Assembly: GCF_013363755.1 (NCBI RefSeq)
Contig: NZ_CP054841.1
Span: 248,001-312,000, forward strand
Length of the DNA: 64,000 nt
Direction: 5' to 3'
Source of the DNA: Comamonas antarctica
GTDB taxonomy: Bacteria; Pseudomonadota; Gammaproteobacteria; Burkholderiales; Burkholderiaceae_C
A program made the translations under genes and the position numbers. Positions 33,784 to 42,404 of this stretch are shown one piece after another (position 1 is the stretch's first letter; each line of letters begins with the position of its first letter). The notes beneath the pieces are model-generated. The model saw only the letters and a list, made by a program, of their open reading frames with translations. It did no database searches and was not told the DNA's origin.

Positions 33784-33819
33784 GCCAGGCGGCCATCTCC
33801 GCAGAAATGGCCGCCTGGC
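33784..33819 (-). terminator. Strong hairpin terminator after the glycine-zipper gene
   Basis: A 13-bp perfect stem GCCAGGCGGCCAT / ATGGCCGCCTGGC with a 10-nt loop, followed leftward by CTTTTGG. It lies 34 bp beyond the stop of the gene at 33853-34422. Immediately left are two direct copies of GGGGACGCCAAAAG (33753 and 33771). Confidence 0.7.
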
Positions 33820-33852
33820 AAGCTTGCGCCATCGGCGTCAGGCTAGGTCAGC

Positions 33853-34422
33853 TCAGCGGTAGACATGCTCGCCGCGATTTTGCTTCCACTGGTCTTCCAG
33901 ATACAGCGCATCTTCCTCGTTCTTGGCGCGCATGCCCATCAGGATGCCGCCTTGCTTGATGCCTTCTTCGTAGTGCTTGACGCGCTCTTCGGGAATGTTC
34001 CAGCCGATCAGCGCGCCAATCACGCCGCCGCCCGCAGCGCCGGCACCGGCGCCGGCCAGGGCTGCGGCCAGCGGGCCGGCGACGACCAGGCCGATGCCGG
34101 GCAGTGCCAGCGTCGTGCCGACGGCGGCGACAGCCGCGACGATCGCGCCGACCGTGCCGCCAATCGCGCCGCCGATACCGGCGCCTTCGGCGGCCTTGTT
34201 GCCCAGTTCGGTCTCGACATTCTCGTTGGCGAAGTGGCGGCTGCGCGTTTCATCCGACATCACCAGGTTCACGTCATCCTTGGAATAGCCGCGGGACGAG
34301 GCGGCGTTGTATGCCGCTTCTGCGCTGTCGCGGTCACGGAACAGGCCGGTGACCAGGGGACCGCCCGAGGTGGTGGTGGCGGCGGTGGCGTTGTAGGGAC
34401 GGGTATTGGTGTTGTCGATCAT
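33853..34422 (-). CDS. Glycine-zipper membrane protein with general-stress-type N-terminus
   Basis: 189 residues. The N-terminal part (VTGLFRDRDSAEAAYNAASSRGYSKDDVNLVMSDE) resembles the heat-induced/general stress protein 17M-type domain. Residues about 75-140 are two long Gly/Ala segments (EGAGIGGAIGGTVGAIVAAV, LAGAGAGAAGGGVIGALIGW), a glycine-zipper hairpin able to pack in a membrane. A charged tail follows (PEERVKHYEEGIKQGG). Probably a stress-related membrane or envelope protein; function unknown. Confidence 0.75.
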   Translation of the reverse strand: MIDNTNTRPYNATAATTTSGGPLVTGLFRDRDSAEAAYNAASSRGYSKDDVNLVMSDETRSRHFANENVETELGNKAAEGAGIGGAIGGTVGAIVAAVAAVGTTLALPGIGLVVAGPLAAALAGAGAGAAGGGVIGALIGWNIPEERVKHYEEGIKQGGILMGMRAKNEEDALYLEDQWKQNRGEHVYR

Positions 34423-34478
34423 GAGAAATCCTTTTTCTGATGGTAGGGAGAGAGGCTCAACAGTTCCTGCAGGGCCGC

Positions 34479-34820
34479 TTAGTTGCGGTCGGCGCGGGCG
34501 CGGCGCGGCATGGTGCCGGTAGTCGTGCCGTCATTGGTGGTGTTGTTCATGGTGCTGGGCATGGAGTTGTTCTGCGCCCGGTTGGCGGCATCGCGCGCCT
34601 GCTCGGCGGCGGTGGCGTCGGTGCGCACCAGCGTGCCGGTGTCGGAGCGTTGCACCGCCCGCTGGTTGGCTTGATTGGCCTCCTGCGGCGACACGCCCAC
34701 CGTGGCCGGCGTCTGGGTGCTGTTGACAGTGCTGTTGTTGGTCGTCTGCGCAAAGGCGCCGGTGGCAGCGAATGCCAGTGCCGCGCCCAGAGAAAGCGTC
34801 GTGAGGGATTTCTTCAGCAT
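34479..34820 (-). CDS. Secreted Asn/Thr/Ala-rich protein, 113 aa
   Basis: Signal peptide at residues 1-24 (SLTTLSLGAALAFAATGAFA, cleavage near AFA-Q), then a polar, low-complexity mature part rich in Thr, Asn, Gln and Ala, with a basic end (MPRRARADRN). No Cys and no recognised domain. ATG 34820 follows AGGAGATAG. Small periplasmic proteins of this type are frequent in Comamonadaceae, often stress related. No functional assignment. Confidence 0.65.
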   Translation of the reverse strand: MLKKSLTTLSLGAALAFAATGAFAQTTNNSTVNSTQTPATVGVSPQEANQANQRAVQRSDTGTLVRTDATAAEQARDAANRAQNNSMPSTMNNTTNDGTTTGTMPRRARADRN

Positions 34821-34954
34821 GGTCTATCTCCTGGTTGGATAACGAAGAAAAGCATTTGCGGATTCGCCCCATGCTCCGTTTCTGGAGCGGTGCCAAGCTG
34901 CAAGGCTTTTGCTTCGAAGGGAGCCTCAGTGTGGACTTGGCTAAGACCCGCAGG

Positions 34955-34988
34955 AAAGAAAAAACCACCCGTGTGCATGTAGGTGGTT
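34955..34988 (-). terminator. Leftward intrinsic terminator with no gene upstream
   Basis: AACCACC...GGTGGTT with a T-rich tail when read leftward (revcomp of AAAGAAAAAACC). On the minus strand no gene lies between this hairpin and 35206, where the only gene runs rightward. It may end an unannotated short RNA from about 35000-35100, or act as a leader terminator for the gene starting at 34820. The gap 34821-35206 otherwise holds only the operator at 35104. Confidence 0.5.
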
Positions 34989-35103
34989 GCCCCGAGCGCA
35001 GGTCGAAAACGCAGCCGCAGCGCGGTTTGTGACACGCGCTTTCAAGCCACCGGTTGGCGCAATGCTGCGCCCCACCGGCTAGGGTTAGCCCCCATTCTTC
35101 CAC

Positions 35104-35121
35104 TTACCTGCCGAACGGTAG
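35104..35121. promoter_or_regulatory. Shared palindromic operator, site 2 (Bug operon)
   Basis: TTACCTGCCGAACGGTAG, overlapping TAGAAT (35119-35124), a candidate -10 element, and about 85 bp before the Bug start at 35207. Binding here would block the promoter. Confidence 0.75.
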
Positions 35122-35206
35122 AATTATTTTCACCAGGAAGGTCCAGGCCCTTGCCGGGGCATGCGCAAGGCATGTCCCCAGCCCATTCAAAAAGGATTGC
35201 CGCAGC

Positions 35207-36178
35207 ATGTTGATTCGCCATTTACGCCTCGGTCTCGCCGCCCTTTTCTGCGCCGCCTCGGCGCAGGCGCAGCCGGTGCAGAACTTCCCGACCAAGCCGG
35301 TGCAGATCATCGTGCCTTATGCCGCCGGGGGCGTGACGGACATCCTGGCGCGCATCGTCGCGCAGCGGCTGTCGGAGCGCTGGAAGCAGCCGGTGATCGT
35401 CGACAACCGCCCTGGCGCGGGCACGGTGATCGGCACGGCCGCCGCGGCCAAGGCGCCGGGCGACGGCCATACGCTGCTGATCACGGCGTTTGGCTTCACC
35501 GCCAACCAGGTGCTGGTGCCCAACCTGCCCTACAAGCCCGAGGCGCTCGCGCCGCTGGCGATGCTGGCCGACTCGTACAGCTACCTCTATGTCAATGCCG
35601 CGGTGCCGGCCAACAACATTCCCGAACTGATTGCCTATGCCAAGGCGCATCCGGGCATGACGTTTGCCTCGTCGGGCAACGGCTCGAGCCCGCATATCGC
35701 GGCCGAGGGCTTTGCCGCGCGCACCGGCATCGACATCGTGCATGTGCCCTACAAGGGCAACGGCCCGGCCATCAACGACCTGGTCGGCGGCCAGGTGCAG
35801 GCGCTGTTCGACAGCTCGGCGACCATGAGCTTCGTGCAGACCGGCAAGCTCAAGGTGCTGGGCATAGGCAGCCGCGAGCCCATCAAGCGCGCGCCCGAGC
35901 TGGTGCCGATCGCCAGGTCCGGCGTGCCGGCGCTCGCCGACTTCACGGCCAGCGGCTGGTTCGGCATGTTCGTGCCCGCCTCGACGCCGCCGGCGCTGCA
36001 AAAGAAGATCTACGCCGATGTGCAGGCCGTGCTGGAAACCAAGGACATGCACGACGCGATCTACAAGACCGGCCTCGAGCCCGCGCTGATGACGCAGCAG
36101 GGCTTTGACGACTACCTGAAGAAGACGCTCGCCACCTGGGCGCCGGTGATCCGCGAACGCAAGATCCGCCTCGACTGA
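35207..36178 (+). CDS. Bug-family solute-binding protein, first gene of the catabolic operon
   Basis: ATG 35207 (MLIRHLRLGLAALFCAASAQA) begins with a signal peptide of about 21 residues; 323 in all. Bug motifs: PVQIIVPYAAGGVTDILARIV, VIVDNRPGAGTVIGTAAAAK, VPYKGNGPAINDLVGGQ. It binds a carboxylate-type ligand in the periplasm; no TctAB permease is nearby, while the cluster has its own ABC importer. The short distance to the SDR gene (10 bp) supports one operon with five further genes. Confidence 0.92.
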   Translation: MLIRHLRLGLAALFCAASAQAQPVQNFPTKPVQIIVPYAAGGVTDILARIVAQRLSERWKQPVIVDNRPGAGTVIGTAAAAKAPGDGHTLLITAFGFTANQVLVPNLPYKPEALAPLAMLADSYSYLYVNAAVPANNIPELIAYAKAHPGMTFASSGNGSSPHIAAEGFAARTGIDIVHVPYKGNGPAINDLVGGQVQALFDSSATMSFVQTGKLKVLGIGSREPIKRAPELVPIARSGVPALADFTASGWFGMFVPASTPPALQKKIYADVQAVLETKDMHDAIYKTGLEPALMTQQGFDDYLKKTLATWAPVIRERKIRLD

Positions 36179-36188
36179 GCAGGACCCC

Positions 36189-36941
36189 ATGACACCTACC
36201 ACCACTTCCATTCCCGAGATGCCCGCGCTGGGCCGCCTGGCCGGCCGCCGCATCGTCGTCACGGGCGCGGCCTCGGGCATTGGCGCGGCCATTGCCGAGC
36301 TGTTTGTCGCCGAGGGCGCGCAGCTTGCCGCGCTCGATCGCCATGCCGAGGGCATCCGGCACGGCACGGCCCTCACGGCCGATGTCTCCGACGAGGCTTC
36401 GGTGGCCCAGGCCATCGAACAAGCGGCCCGCGCCATGGGCGGCATCGACGGCCTGGTCAACGCCGCCGGCATCGCCAATGGCGAACTGCTCAGCGAAGTC
36501 AGCCTTGAAGACTGGCGCCGCGTGATCGATGTCAATCTCACGGGCAGCTTCCTGATGGCGCGCGCCTGCTATCCCCATCTGCGCGCGGTCCAGGACAGCA
36601 CCATCGTCAACTTCTCCTCGGGCCAGGGCCTGCAGCCCTTCCTGCGCCGCGGCGCGTATGCGGCATCGAAGGCCGGCGTGATCTCGCTGTCGAAGTCGCT
36701 GGCCATGGAATGGGCGCCGATCCGCGTCAACACCATTTGCCCCGGCGCGGTCGACACGCCGATGGTGCGCAACGGCTACGACCCCGAGGTGCTGCGCACC
36801 CAGGTCGGGGCGCGCTATGCGCTCGGCCGCGTTGCCGAGGCCGTGGAAATCGCGCGTGCCGCGCTCTACCTCACGGGCGGCGAATCCTCGTTCATCACCG
36901 GCGTCGCGCTGGCGGTCGATGGCGGCCGCAGCTACCACTGA
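36189..36941 (+). CDS. SDR-family oxidoreductase
   Basis: 250 residues: cofactor motif TGAASGIGAAIAELF near residue 25, VNAAGIANGE, catalytic YAASKAG near 158 and SSFITGVALAVDGGRSY at the end. It begins 10 bp after the Bug stop and is followed 20 bp later by an acyl-CoA dehydrogenase. In the pathway it could oxidise an alcohol or 3-hydroxyacyl-CoA to the keto form. Confidence 0.9.
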   Translation: MTPTTTSIPEMPALGRLAGRRIVVTGAASGIGAAIAELFVAEGAQLAALDRHAEGIRHGTALTADVSDEASVAQAIEQAARAMGGIDGLVNAAGIANGELLSEVSLEDWRRVIDVNLTGSFLMARACYPHLRAVQDSTIVNFSSGQGLQPFLRRGAYAASKAGVISLSKSLAMEWAPIRVNTICPGAVDTPMVRNGYDPEVLRTQVGARYALGRVAEAVEIARAALYLTGGESSFITGVALAVDGGRSYH

Positions 36942-36961
36942 ATCCTTCTCCCTCTGCTTCC

Positions 36962-38164
36962 ATGACACAGAACCCTCCCCTCTCCGCCGCCGATCCCTAC
37001 GCCGCCTTCCGCGCGGAACTGCTCGCGTTCACGCAGCAGCCCGAGCTCGCGCCACTCAAGGAAAAAGTGCGCAGCAACCAGAAGATGACGCGCGCCGAAT
37101 ACAGCGCCTGGCAGCAAGCCCTGCATGCGCGCGGCTGGGGCGCGCCCAACTGGCCCGTCGAGTACGGCGGCACGGGCTGGGACCTGCAGCAGCGCTACCT
37201 GTTCGAGGAAATCACCGCCCAGGCCGATTGCCCGCCGGCCTACCACCATGGCATCGGCCATATCGGGCCGGTGATCATGCATTTCGGCAGCGACGCGGTA
37301 AAGCAGCGCTTCCTGCCGCGCATCCTCGACGGCAGCGAACACTGGTGCCAGGGCTACTCCGAGCCCGGCGCCGGCTCCGACCTGGCCTCGCTCAAGACCA
37401 CGGCGGTGCGCGACGGCGACCACTATGTGCTCAATGGCCAGAAGATCTGGACCTCGCACGCGCATGAAGCCGACATGATGTACACGCTGGTGCGCACCTC
37501 GACCGAGGGCCGCAAGCAAGCCGGCATCTCGCTGCTGCTGGTGCCACTCGACACGCCGGGCATCGAGATCCGCGAGATCCGCACCATCGACCAGTGGCAC
37601 CATGTCAACGAGGTGTTCCTCAACGATGTGCGCGTGCCCGTCGCCAACCTGGTGGGCGTCGAGGGCGAAGGCTGGAAGTGCGCGAAGTTCCTGCTCGACC
37701 GCGAGCGCCTGTCGCCGGCCACGGTGCCGCGCCTGGCGCGCCAGCTCGAGCAGGTGGCCGAACTGCTGGCGCAGAAGATGCAGGCCCGGCCCAATCTGCC
37801 CAGCATCCATGCGCTGCAGGAGCGTTTGTTCCTGGCCCAGGCCTCGGCCAAGGGCGCGCGCCAGATGCTGCTGAGCGCGATCCAGGAGGAAATGCGCGGC
37901 ACGCTGGCCTCGTCGAAGTCCTCGGCGCTGAAGCTGCATACCTCCGAGCTGTCGCAGCAGATCGTCGGCATTGCCTTCGATATCGCCGGCCCCGAATACG
38001 CGGCGCGGCTGGAGCCCGAGGTGGAGGCGCCCGATGGCAGCGACGAGCTCGACCTCGAACGCCAGCTGACCCATACCTACCTGTTCTACCGCTCGCGCAC
38101 GATTGCCGGCGGCACCAGCGAGGTGCAGAAGAACGTGATTGCCCGCGACCTGTTTGGAGCCTGA
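36962..38164 (+). CDS. Acyl-CoA dehydrogenase, large-type
   Basis: 400 residues with GYSEPGAGSDLASLKTTA (FAD site), GQKIWTSHAHEADMMYTLVR, IDQWHHVNEVFLNDVRVP, the C-terminal RTIAGGTSEVQKNVIARDLFG. This pattern matches the acyl-CoA dehydrogenases that pair with a second, shorter subunit (as in steroid side-chain FadE heterodimers). The next gene is such a shorter homologue starting one base after this stop, so an alpha/beta heteromeric enzyme is likely. Confidence 0.92.
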   Translation: MTQNPPLSAADPYAAFRAELLAFTQQPELAPLKEKVRSNQKMTRAEYSAWQQALHARGWGAPNWPVEYGGTGWDLQQRYLFEEITAQADCPPAYHHGIGHIGPVIMHFGSDAVKQRFLPRILDGSEHWCQGYSEPGAGSDLASLKTTAVRDGDHYVLNGQKIWTSHAHEADMMYTLVRTSTEGRKQAGISLLLVPLDTPGIEIREIRTIDQWHHVNEVFLNDVRVPVANLVGVEGEGWKCAKFLLDRERLSPATVPRLARQLEQVAELLAQKMQARPNLPSIHALQERLFLAQASAKGARQMLLSAIQEEMRGTLASSKSSALKLHTSELSQQIVGIAFDIAGPEYAARLEPEVEAPDGSDELDLERQLTHTYLFYRSRTIAGGTSEVQKNVIARDLFGA

Positions 38165-38165
38165 G

Positions 38166-39215
38166 ATGACTTTCCAAGTGACCCCGATGTTTCCCGGCGA
38201 CCTGTATGACTCCACCGACCGCATGGCCGGCGCGGGCGCGGCCGACTGGAGCCAGATCCTGGCGCTGGGCTGGCAAGGCGTGCTGGTGGACGAGAACCAT
38301 GGCGGCGTGGGCGCCTCGCTCAGCGAGTTCTCGGCGATTGCCGAAGCCGCGGGCCGGCATGCGCTGGCGCTGCCGCTGATCGCGCGCTGCGTGGTCGCGC
38401 CCATGCTGCTGGCCGCGGCCGGGGCGTCGGCGCCAGCGCGCGCACTGCTTGAACAGCTGGCGGCGGGCGCGGCGTCGGTCTGCCCGGTGCTGGGCAGCGA
38501 CGTCCAGGCCACGCCCGAGGGCGCGGGCCGCGTGCGCCTGCAAGGGCAGCTGCGCGGCGCGGACCTGAGCGCCGACGCCAGCCATCTGCTGTTCGATACG
38601 CCGACGCAGCTGGTGCTGGTCGAGGCCGCGGCGCTGCCCGCGGCGCGCTATTACACCGGGCTCGACGGCCGGCGCAGCGCGGATATTGCGCTCGATGGCG
38701 TGACCGTCGACGCGAGCCAGCTGCTGCTGCAGGGCGAAGCCGTCGCGGCCGCGGTCAAGGTCGCGACCGACACCGCGGCCGTGATGACGTGCGCGCAGAC
38801 CGTGGGCGCGCTTGGCGCGATGGTCGAGCAGACCATTGACTACCTGTCGACACGCACCCAGTTCGGCGTGCAGCTGTCGACCTTCCAGGCGCTGCGCCAC
38901 CGGCTCGTCGAGATGTACGTGGCCTATGAAAGCGCGCGCGGCCTGGTCAAGGACGTGACCGAGGCGCTGTCCGCCGATCCCACGGGCCAGTCGCGCGATG
39001 CGGCGCTGACCAAGCTGTACCTGGCCAGCGTCGGCCGGACTGTGGCAGAGTCCGCGATCCAGTTGCATGGCGGCATGGGCATGACCACCGAAATGCCCGC
39101 CGCGCGCCTGGCCATGCATACGCTGATGTGCAACCTGCAGTATGGCGACCGCTTCCACTACCTTGATGCGCTGTCGGCGCAGATGGCTGAGGATGTGGCA
39201 GCCCTGCCGGCTTGA
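38166..39215 (+). CDS. Acyl-CoA dehydrogenase, smaller partner
   Basis: ATG 38166, one base after the previous stop, gives 349 residues. It has the middle and C-terminal acyl-CoA-dehydrogenase helices (TQFGVQLSTFQALRHRLVEM, IQLHGGMGMTTEMPAARL) but a weaker N-terminal FAD region, as in the partner subunits of heteromeric acyl-CoA dehydrogenases. Together with the gene before it the pair would oxidise a bulky or branched acyl-CoA and transfer electrons to ETF. Confidence 0.88.
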   Translation: MTFQVTPMFPGDLYDSTDRMAGAGAADWSQILALGWQGVLVDENHGGVGASLSEFSAIAEAAGRHALALPLIARCVVAPMLLAAAGASAPARALLEQLAAGAASVCPVLGSDVQATPEGAGRVRLQGQLRGADLSADASHLLFDTPTQLVLVEAAALPAARYYTGLDGRRSADIALDGVTVDASQLLLQGEAVAAAVKVATDTAAVMTCAQTVGALGAMVEQTIDYLSTRTQFGVQLSTFQALRHRLVEMYVAYESARGLVKDVTEALSADPTGQSRDAALTKLYLASVGRTVAESAIQLHGGMGMTTEMPAARLAMHTLMCNLQYGDRFHYLDALSAQMAEDVAALPA

Positions 39216-39231
39216 TACCTGTTGACCCGGT

Positions 39232-39285
39232 CCGTTCGGGCTGAGCCTGTCGAAAACCGCACTTCGACAGGCTCGGTGCGAACGG
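39232..39285. repeat. Inverted REP pair between acyl-CoA dehydrogenase and synthetase genes
   Basis: CCGTTCGGGCTGAGCCTGTC at 39232 and its near-inverse ending CGAACGG at 39285: two 23-bp arms separated by 8 nt, a REPIN-like hairpin. It sits inside the operon, before the start of the acyl-CoA synthetase. Confidence 0.85.
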
Positions 39286-39362
39286 TTTTGACCTTTCGCC
39301 CGCCGCCAACCCAAGGCTCGGGATCAAAGGTTGGTATGACCTTTCTTCGCAACGCCTTTCCC

Positions 39363-41456
39363 ATGCAAACCATCCATTCCCTCTTCTTTCCCGAATCGGT
39401 TGCCCTGATTGGCGCCTCCTCCGACCCGGAGCGCATTGGCGGGCGCGTCTTGCGCTTCATGCGCGAAGGCGGCTTCCAGGGCACCATCTATCCGATCAAC
39501 AAGGGCGAGGCGCTGGTGCAGGGGCTGCCGGCGTACAAGAGCATCTCCGATGTGCCCGGCCCGGTCGACCAGGCGGTGATCATCATTCCCGCGGCCGGCG
39601 TCGAGACCGCGCTGCGCGAGGCCGTGGCCAAGGGCGTGAAGTCGGTGCAGATCCTCACCGCGGGCTTTGCCGAGATCGATGAGGCCGGCAAGGCGCTGCA
39701 GCAAAAGCTGGTCGATATCTGCCGCGCCGCCGAGGTGCGCATGCTGGGCCCGAACTCGCTGGGCTTGCTGAACCTGTCCAACCAGTATTCGGCGACGTTC
39801 TCGACGGCGCTCAACGGCCTGCGCCCGGTCAAGGGCCATATCGCGCTGGCCACGCAAAGCGGCGCGTTTGGCTCGGCCACCTATGGCATGGCCTCGCTGC
39901 GCGGGCTGGGTTTCTCGAAGATCATTGCCACCGGCAACGAGGCCGATGTCGATGTCGCCGAATGCATCGACTACCTCGCCGATGACGCCGAAACCCGCGT
40001 CATCTGCGCGGCGGTGGAGTCGTGCAAGGACGGCACGCGCCTGCGCCAGGCGCTGCTCAAGGCGGCCCGGGCCGGCAAGCCGGTGCTGATCATGAAGGCC
40101 GGCCGCACCGAGGTCGGCGCCTCGGCCGCGGCCACGCATACCGGCTCGCTCGCGGGCAACGACACGGTCTACGACACGGTGTTTGCCGAGTGCGGCGCCT
40201 ACCGGCCGCAGTCGATCGAGGAGATGCTCGACATCGCCTATGTCTGCGCCGTGACGGGCCACCTGCCAGCCAATGACGATGTCGCCATCCTCACCGGCTC
40301 GGGCGGCATCGGCATCCTGATGGCCGACCACGCGAGCGACCACGGCCTGGCGCTGCCGCCGCTGTCGGCCGGCGCCAGCGCCGCGGTGCGCGAGGTGCTG
40401 CCGTTTGCGGTCGCGGCCAACCCGCTCGACACCACGGCCCAGGTCACGGCCGTGGCCAGCGGCGTCACGCGCACGCTCGAGGCGCTGCTCACGCATTCGG
40501 CCTACGGCACGGTGTTTGCCTATCTGGCGCATGTGGGCCTGTCCCCCACGCGCTTTCAGTCGACCAGCGACGAGCTGATCGCGCTGAAACAGAAATTCCC
40601 CGAGCGCGGCCTGGTGATGGTGATGCTGGCCACGCCCGAAGTTGCCGCGGCGCTGGACGCGCATGGCATCCCGACCTTTGCCGACCCGTCGCGCGCGGTG
40701 CTGGCCATCGCCGGCGCGCGCCAGCTCGCGCGCCGCCAGGCCGCGCTCTACACGCCGTCTTCGGGCCAGCGCTCGGCGCCGGCGCTGGGCGATGTCTCGA
40801 CCGAGGCCGCGGCCAAGAAGGTGCTGGCCGAGGCCGGCCTGCCGATGCTGCCGGAAAAGGTCTGCACCAGCGCCGAGGAGGCGGCCACCACGGCCGCCCG
40901 CTATGGCTTCCCGGCGGTGGCCAAGATCTCCTCGCCCGATATCGCGCACAAGACCGAGATCGGCGGGGTGCTGCTGAACCTGCAGGACGCCGAGGCCGTG
41001 CGCCAGGCGCATGGCGAGCTGCTGCGCCGCGCCCGGGCGGCTGCGCCGCAGGCACGCATCGACGGCGTGCTGATCACGCCCATGCTCAAAGGCGGCGTCG
41101 AGACCATCCTGGGCCTCCATATGGACCCGACCTTCGGCCCGATGCTGATGTTTGGCTCGGGCGGCACGGCCGTGGAGCTGTTCAAGGATGTGGCGTTTGC
41201 CTCGGCCCCGGTCGATGCGGCGCGCGCGCGCCAGCTGGTCGACGCGGTGCAGTCCTCGCGCCTGCTGCGCCAGTGGCGCGGCGGCCCGCAGTACGACGAG
41301 GCGGCGCTGGTCGATGCGATCTGCAAGCTGTCGGCATTTGCCGAGACCCATGCCGCGCAGCTGCAGAGCATCGACCTGAATCCGCTGGTGGTGCGCGAAA
41401 AGGGCGCGGTCTGCCTGGATGCGGTGATTACACTGCGCGAAGCCAGCGCGATCTGA
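39363..41456 (+). CDS. ADP-forming acyl-CoA synthetase (acetate-CoA ligase family)
   Basis: ATG 39363 (MQTIHSLFFPESVALIGASS) is preferred to ATG 39336. 697 residues. Order: CoA-binding Rossmann domain (ALIGASSDPERIGGRVLRF), succinyl-CoA-ligase-like domain (GPNSLGLLNLSNQYSATFS, KAGRTEVGASAAATHTGSLA), then C-terminal ATP-grasp (AKISSPDIAHKTEIGGVLLN, IDLNPLVVREKGAVCLD). Such fused enzymes convert acid plus CoA and ATP to acyl-CoA, ADP and Pi, reversibly. Within the operon it supplies or cashes out CoA esters. Confidence 0.92.
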   Translation: MQTIHSLFFPESVALIGASSDPERIGGRVLRFMREGGFQGTIYPINKGEALVQGLPAYKSISDVPGPVDQAVIIIPAAGVETALREAVAKGVKSVQILTAGFAEIDEAGKALQQKLVDICRAAEVRMLGPNSLGLLNLSNQYSATFSTALNGLRPVKGHIALATQSGAFGSATYGMASLRGLGFSKIIATGNEADVDVAECIDYLADDAETRVICAAVESCKDGTRLRQALLKAARAGKPVLIMKAGRTEVGASAAATHTGSLAGNDTVYDTVFAECGAYRPQSIEEMLDIAYVCAVTGHLPANDDVAILTGSGGIGILMADHASDHGLALPPLSAGASAAVREVLPFAVAANPLDTTAQVTAVASGVTRTLEALLTHSAYGTVFAYLAHVGLSPTRFQSTSDELIALKQKFPERGLVMVMLATPEVAAALDAHGIPTFADPSRAVLAIAGARQLARRQAALYTPSSGQRSAPALGDVSTEAAAKKVLAEAGLPMLPEKVCTSAEEAATTAARYGFPAVAKISSPDIAHKTEIGGVLLNLQDAEAVRQAHGELLRRARAAAPQARIDGVLITPMLKGGVETILGLHMDPTFGPMLMFGSGGTAVELFKDVAFASAPVDAARARQLVDAVQSSRLLRQWRGGPQYDEAALVDAICKLSAFAETHAAQLQSIDLNPLVVREKGAVCLDAVITLREASAI

Positions 41457-41476
41457 CTTCAGGGGCGGCAAACGCC

Positions 41477-41550
41477 CCTCGACAGGCTCAGGGCGAACGG
41501 CGGTGGGGTTTGCGTTCGCCCCGCGCCTGCCTGCGCGGCCCGGTCGAAGG
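41477..41550. repeat. Inverted REP-like arms before the SnoaL-like gene
   Basis: A short inverted arm at 41477-41500 (CCTCGACAGGCTCAGGGCGA then ACGG) and a long-form arm at 41513-41550 (CGTTCGCC ... CGGTCGAAGG with the insert GCCTGCCTGCGCGGCC). The pair occupies the gap before the start at 41590. Confidence 0.8.
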
Positions 41551-41589
41551 ACAAGCGGCCTGCCCGACAAGAACTTGCATGAACACCTT

Positions 41590-42135
41590 ATGTCCCCCCA
41601 CCTAGAATCCCAGCTCCAAGCCCTGCTCGACCGCGAAGCCATTCGCGAAGTGATGTACGCCTACTGCCGCGGCATAGACCGCGGCGACGAAGCCGCGCTG
41701 CGCTCGGCCTATTGGGAAGACGCTACGGACCGGCATGGCGCCTACCACGGCAGCGCCAGCGGCTTCATTGAAAAGGCGCTCAAGTCGCGCAGCAGCGGAC
41801 TGCGCATGATCCACCAGGTCAGCAATATCTCCATCGTGCTGGAAGGCCGGCATGCGGCCGTCGAAAGCTACTTCCAGGCGTTCCAGTACGACACCGACCC
41901 GGCCACGGGCCGGCTGCGCGAGACCTTTCTGTGCGGCCGCTATGCCGACCGCTTCGAGAAACGCGCTGGCGAATGGCGCGTCGCGGCGCGCACCGTGATC
42001 TATGACTGGCTGAAGGAAGCGCCCGCGCCCGAAGGCGACGAGGCCACGCGCTTTGGCGTGCGCGCGCCCCAGGGGCAGATGAAGCCCGACGATGCCTGGT
42101 ACGCCTTGCTTGCGCAGGCGCCGTTTGCGCAGTAG
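41590..42135 (+). CDS. SnoaL-like (NTF2-fold) protein, 181 aa
   Basis: ATG 41590 (MSPHLESQLQALLDREAIRE). The pattern LLDREAIREVMYAYCRGIDRGDEAAL, then YWEDATDRHGAYHGSASGF and HQVSNISIVLEGRHAAVESYF, followed by GRYADRFEKRAGEWRVAART, is the SnoaL-like domain widespread in aromatic, steroid and terpenoid degradation. These may be dehydratases, isomerases or subunits. It is the last gene of the operon that starts at 35207. Confidence 0.88.
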   Translation: MSPHLESQLQALLDREAIREVMYAYCRGIDRGDEAALRSAYWEDATDRHGAYHGSASGFIEKALKSRSSGLRMIHQVSNISIVLEGRHAAVESYFQAFQYDTDPATGRLRETFLCGRYADRFEKRAGEWRVAARTVIYDWLKEAPAPEGDEATRFGVRAPQGQMKPDDAWYALLAQAPFAQ

Positions 42136-42174
42136 ACGGCTGCGCTACCCTCGATTTGAGGACAGGCCGTTCAT

Positions 42175-42275
42175 CCTTCGACAAGCTCAGGACGAACGGG
42201 TTAGCGCATCTCTCTCAGGTTCAAGCCCCCCAACGACCGTTCGCCCTGGGCTTGCCTACGCGGCCCGGCCGAAGG
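42175..42275. repeat. REP-like arms between convergent operons
   Basis: An inverted short arm at 42175-42199 (CCTTCGACAAGCTCAGGACG then AACGG), the best match to the widespread form, and a long-form arm at 42238-42275 (CGTTCGCCCTGGG ... CGGCCGAAGG). Confidence 0.85.
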
Positions 42276-42328
42276 GCCTTCAAGGCGTGGTCTACACGCT
42301 CCCCCTTGCCAATACCGTCTCTTTTTTA

Positions 42329-42350
42329 GCCGCTAAAAAAGCGGGCCTGG
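42329..42350. terminator. Bidirectional terminator-like palindrome between convergent operons
   Basis: CTTTTTTAGCCGCTAAAAAAG: a palindrome of T6AGC and GCTA6 with one centre base, between the SnoaL-like gene and the monooxygenase. An almost identical string (TTTTTTAGCGGCTAAAA) overlaps the stop of the Sel1 gene at 19375-19391. The A/T-rich stem is unlike classical GC-rich terminators, so termination is inferred from position. Confidence 0.45.
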
Positions 42351-42404
42351 TCTCCCAGCCCCGCATCAAACGGCAACCCGAAGGCCGCCTCCCTGCCACA
42401 GGTG

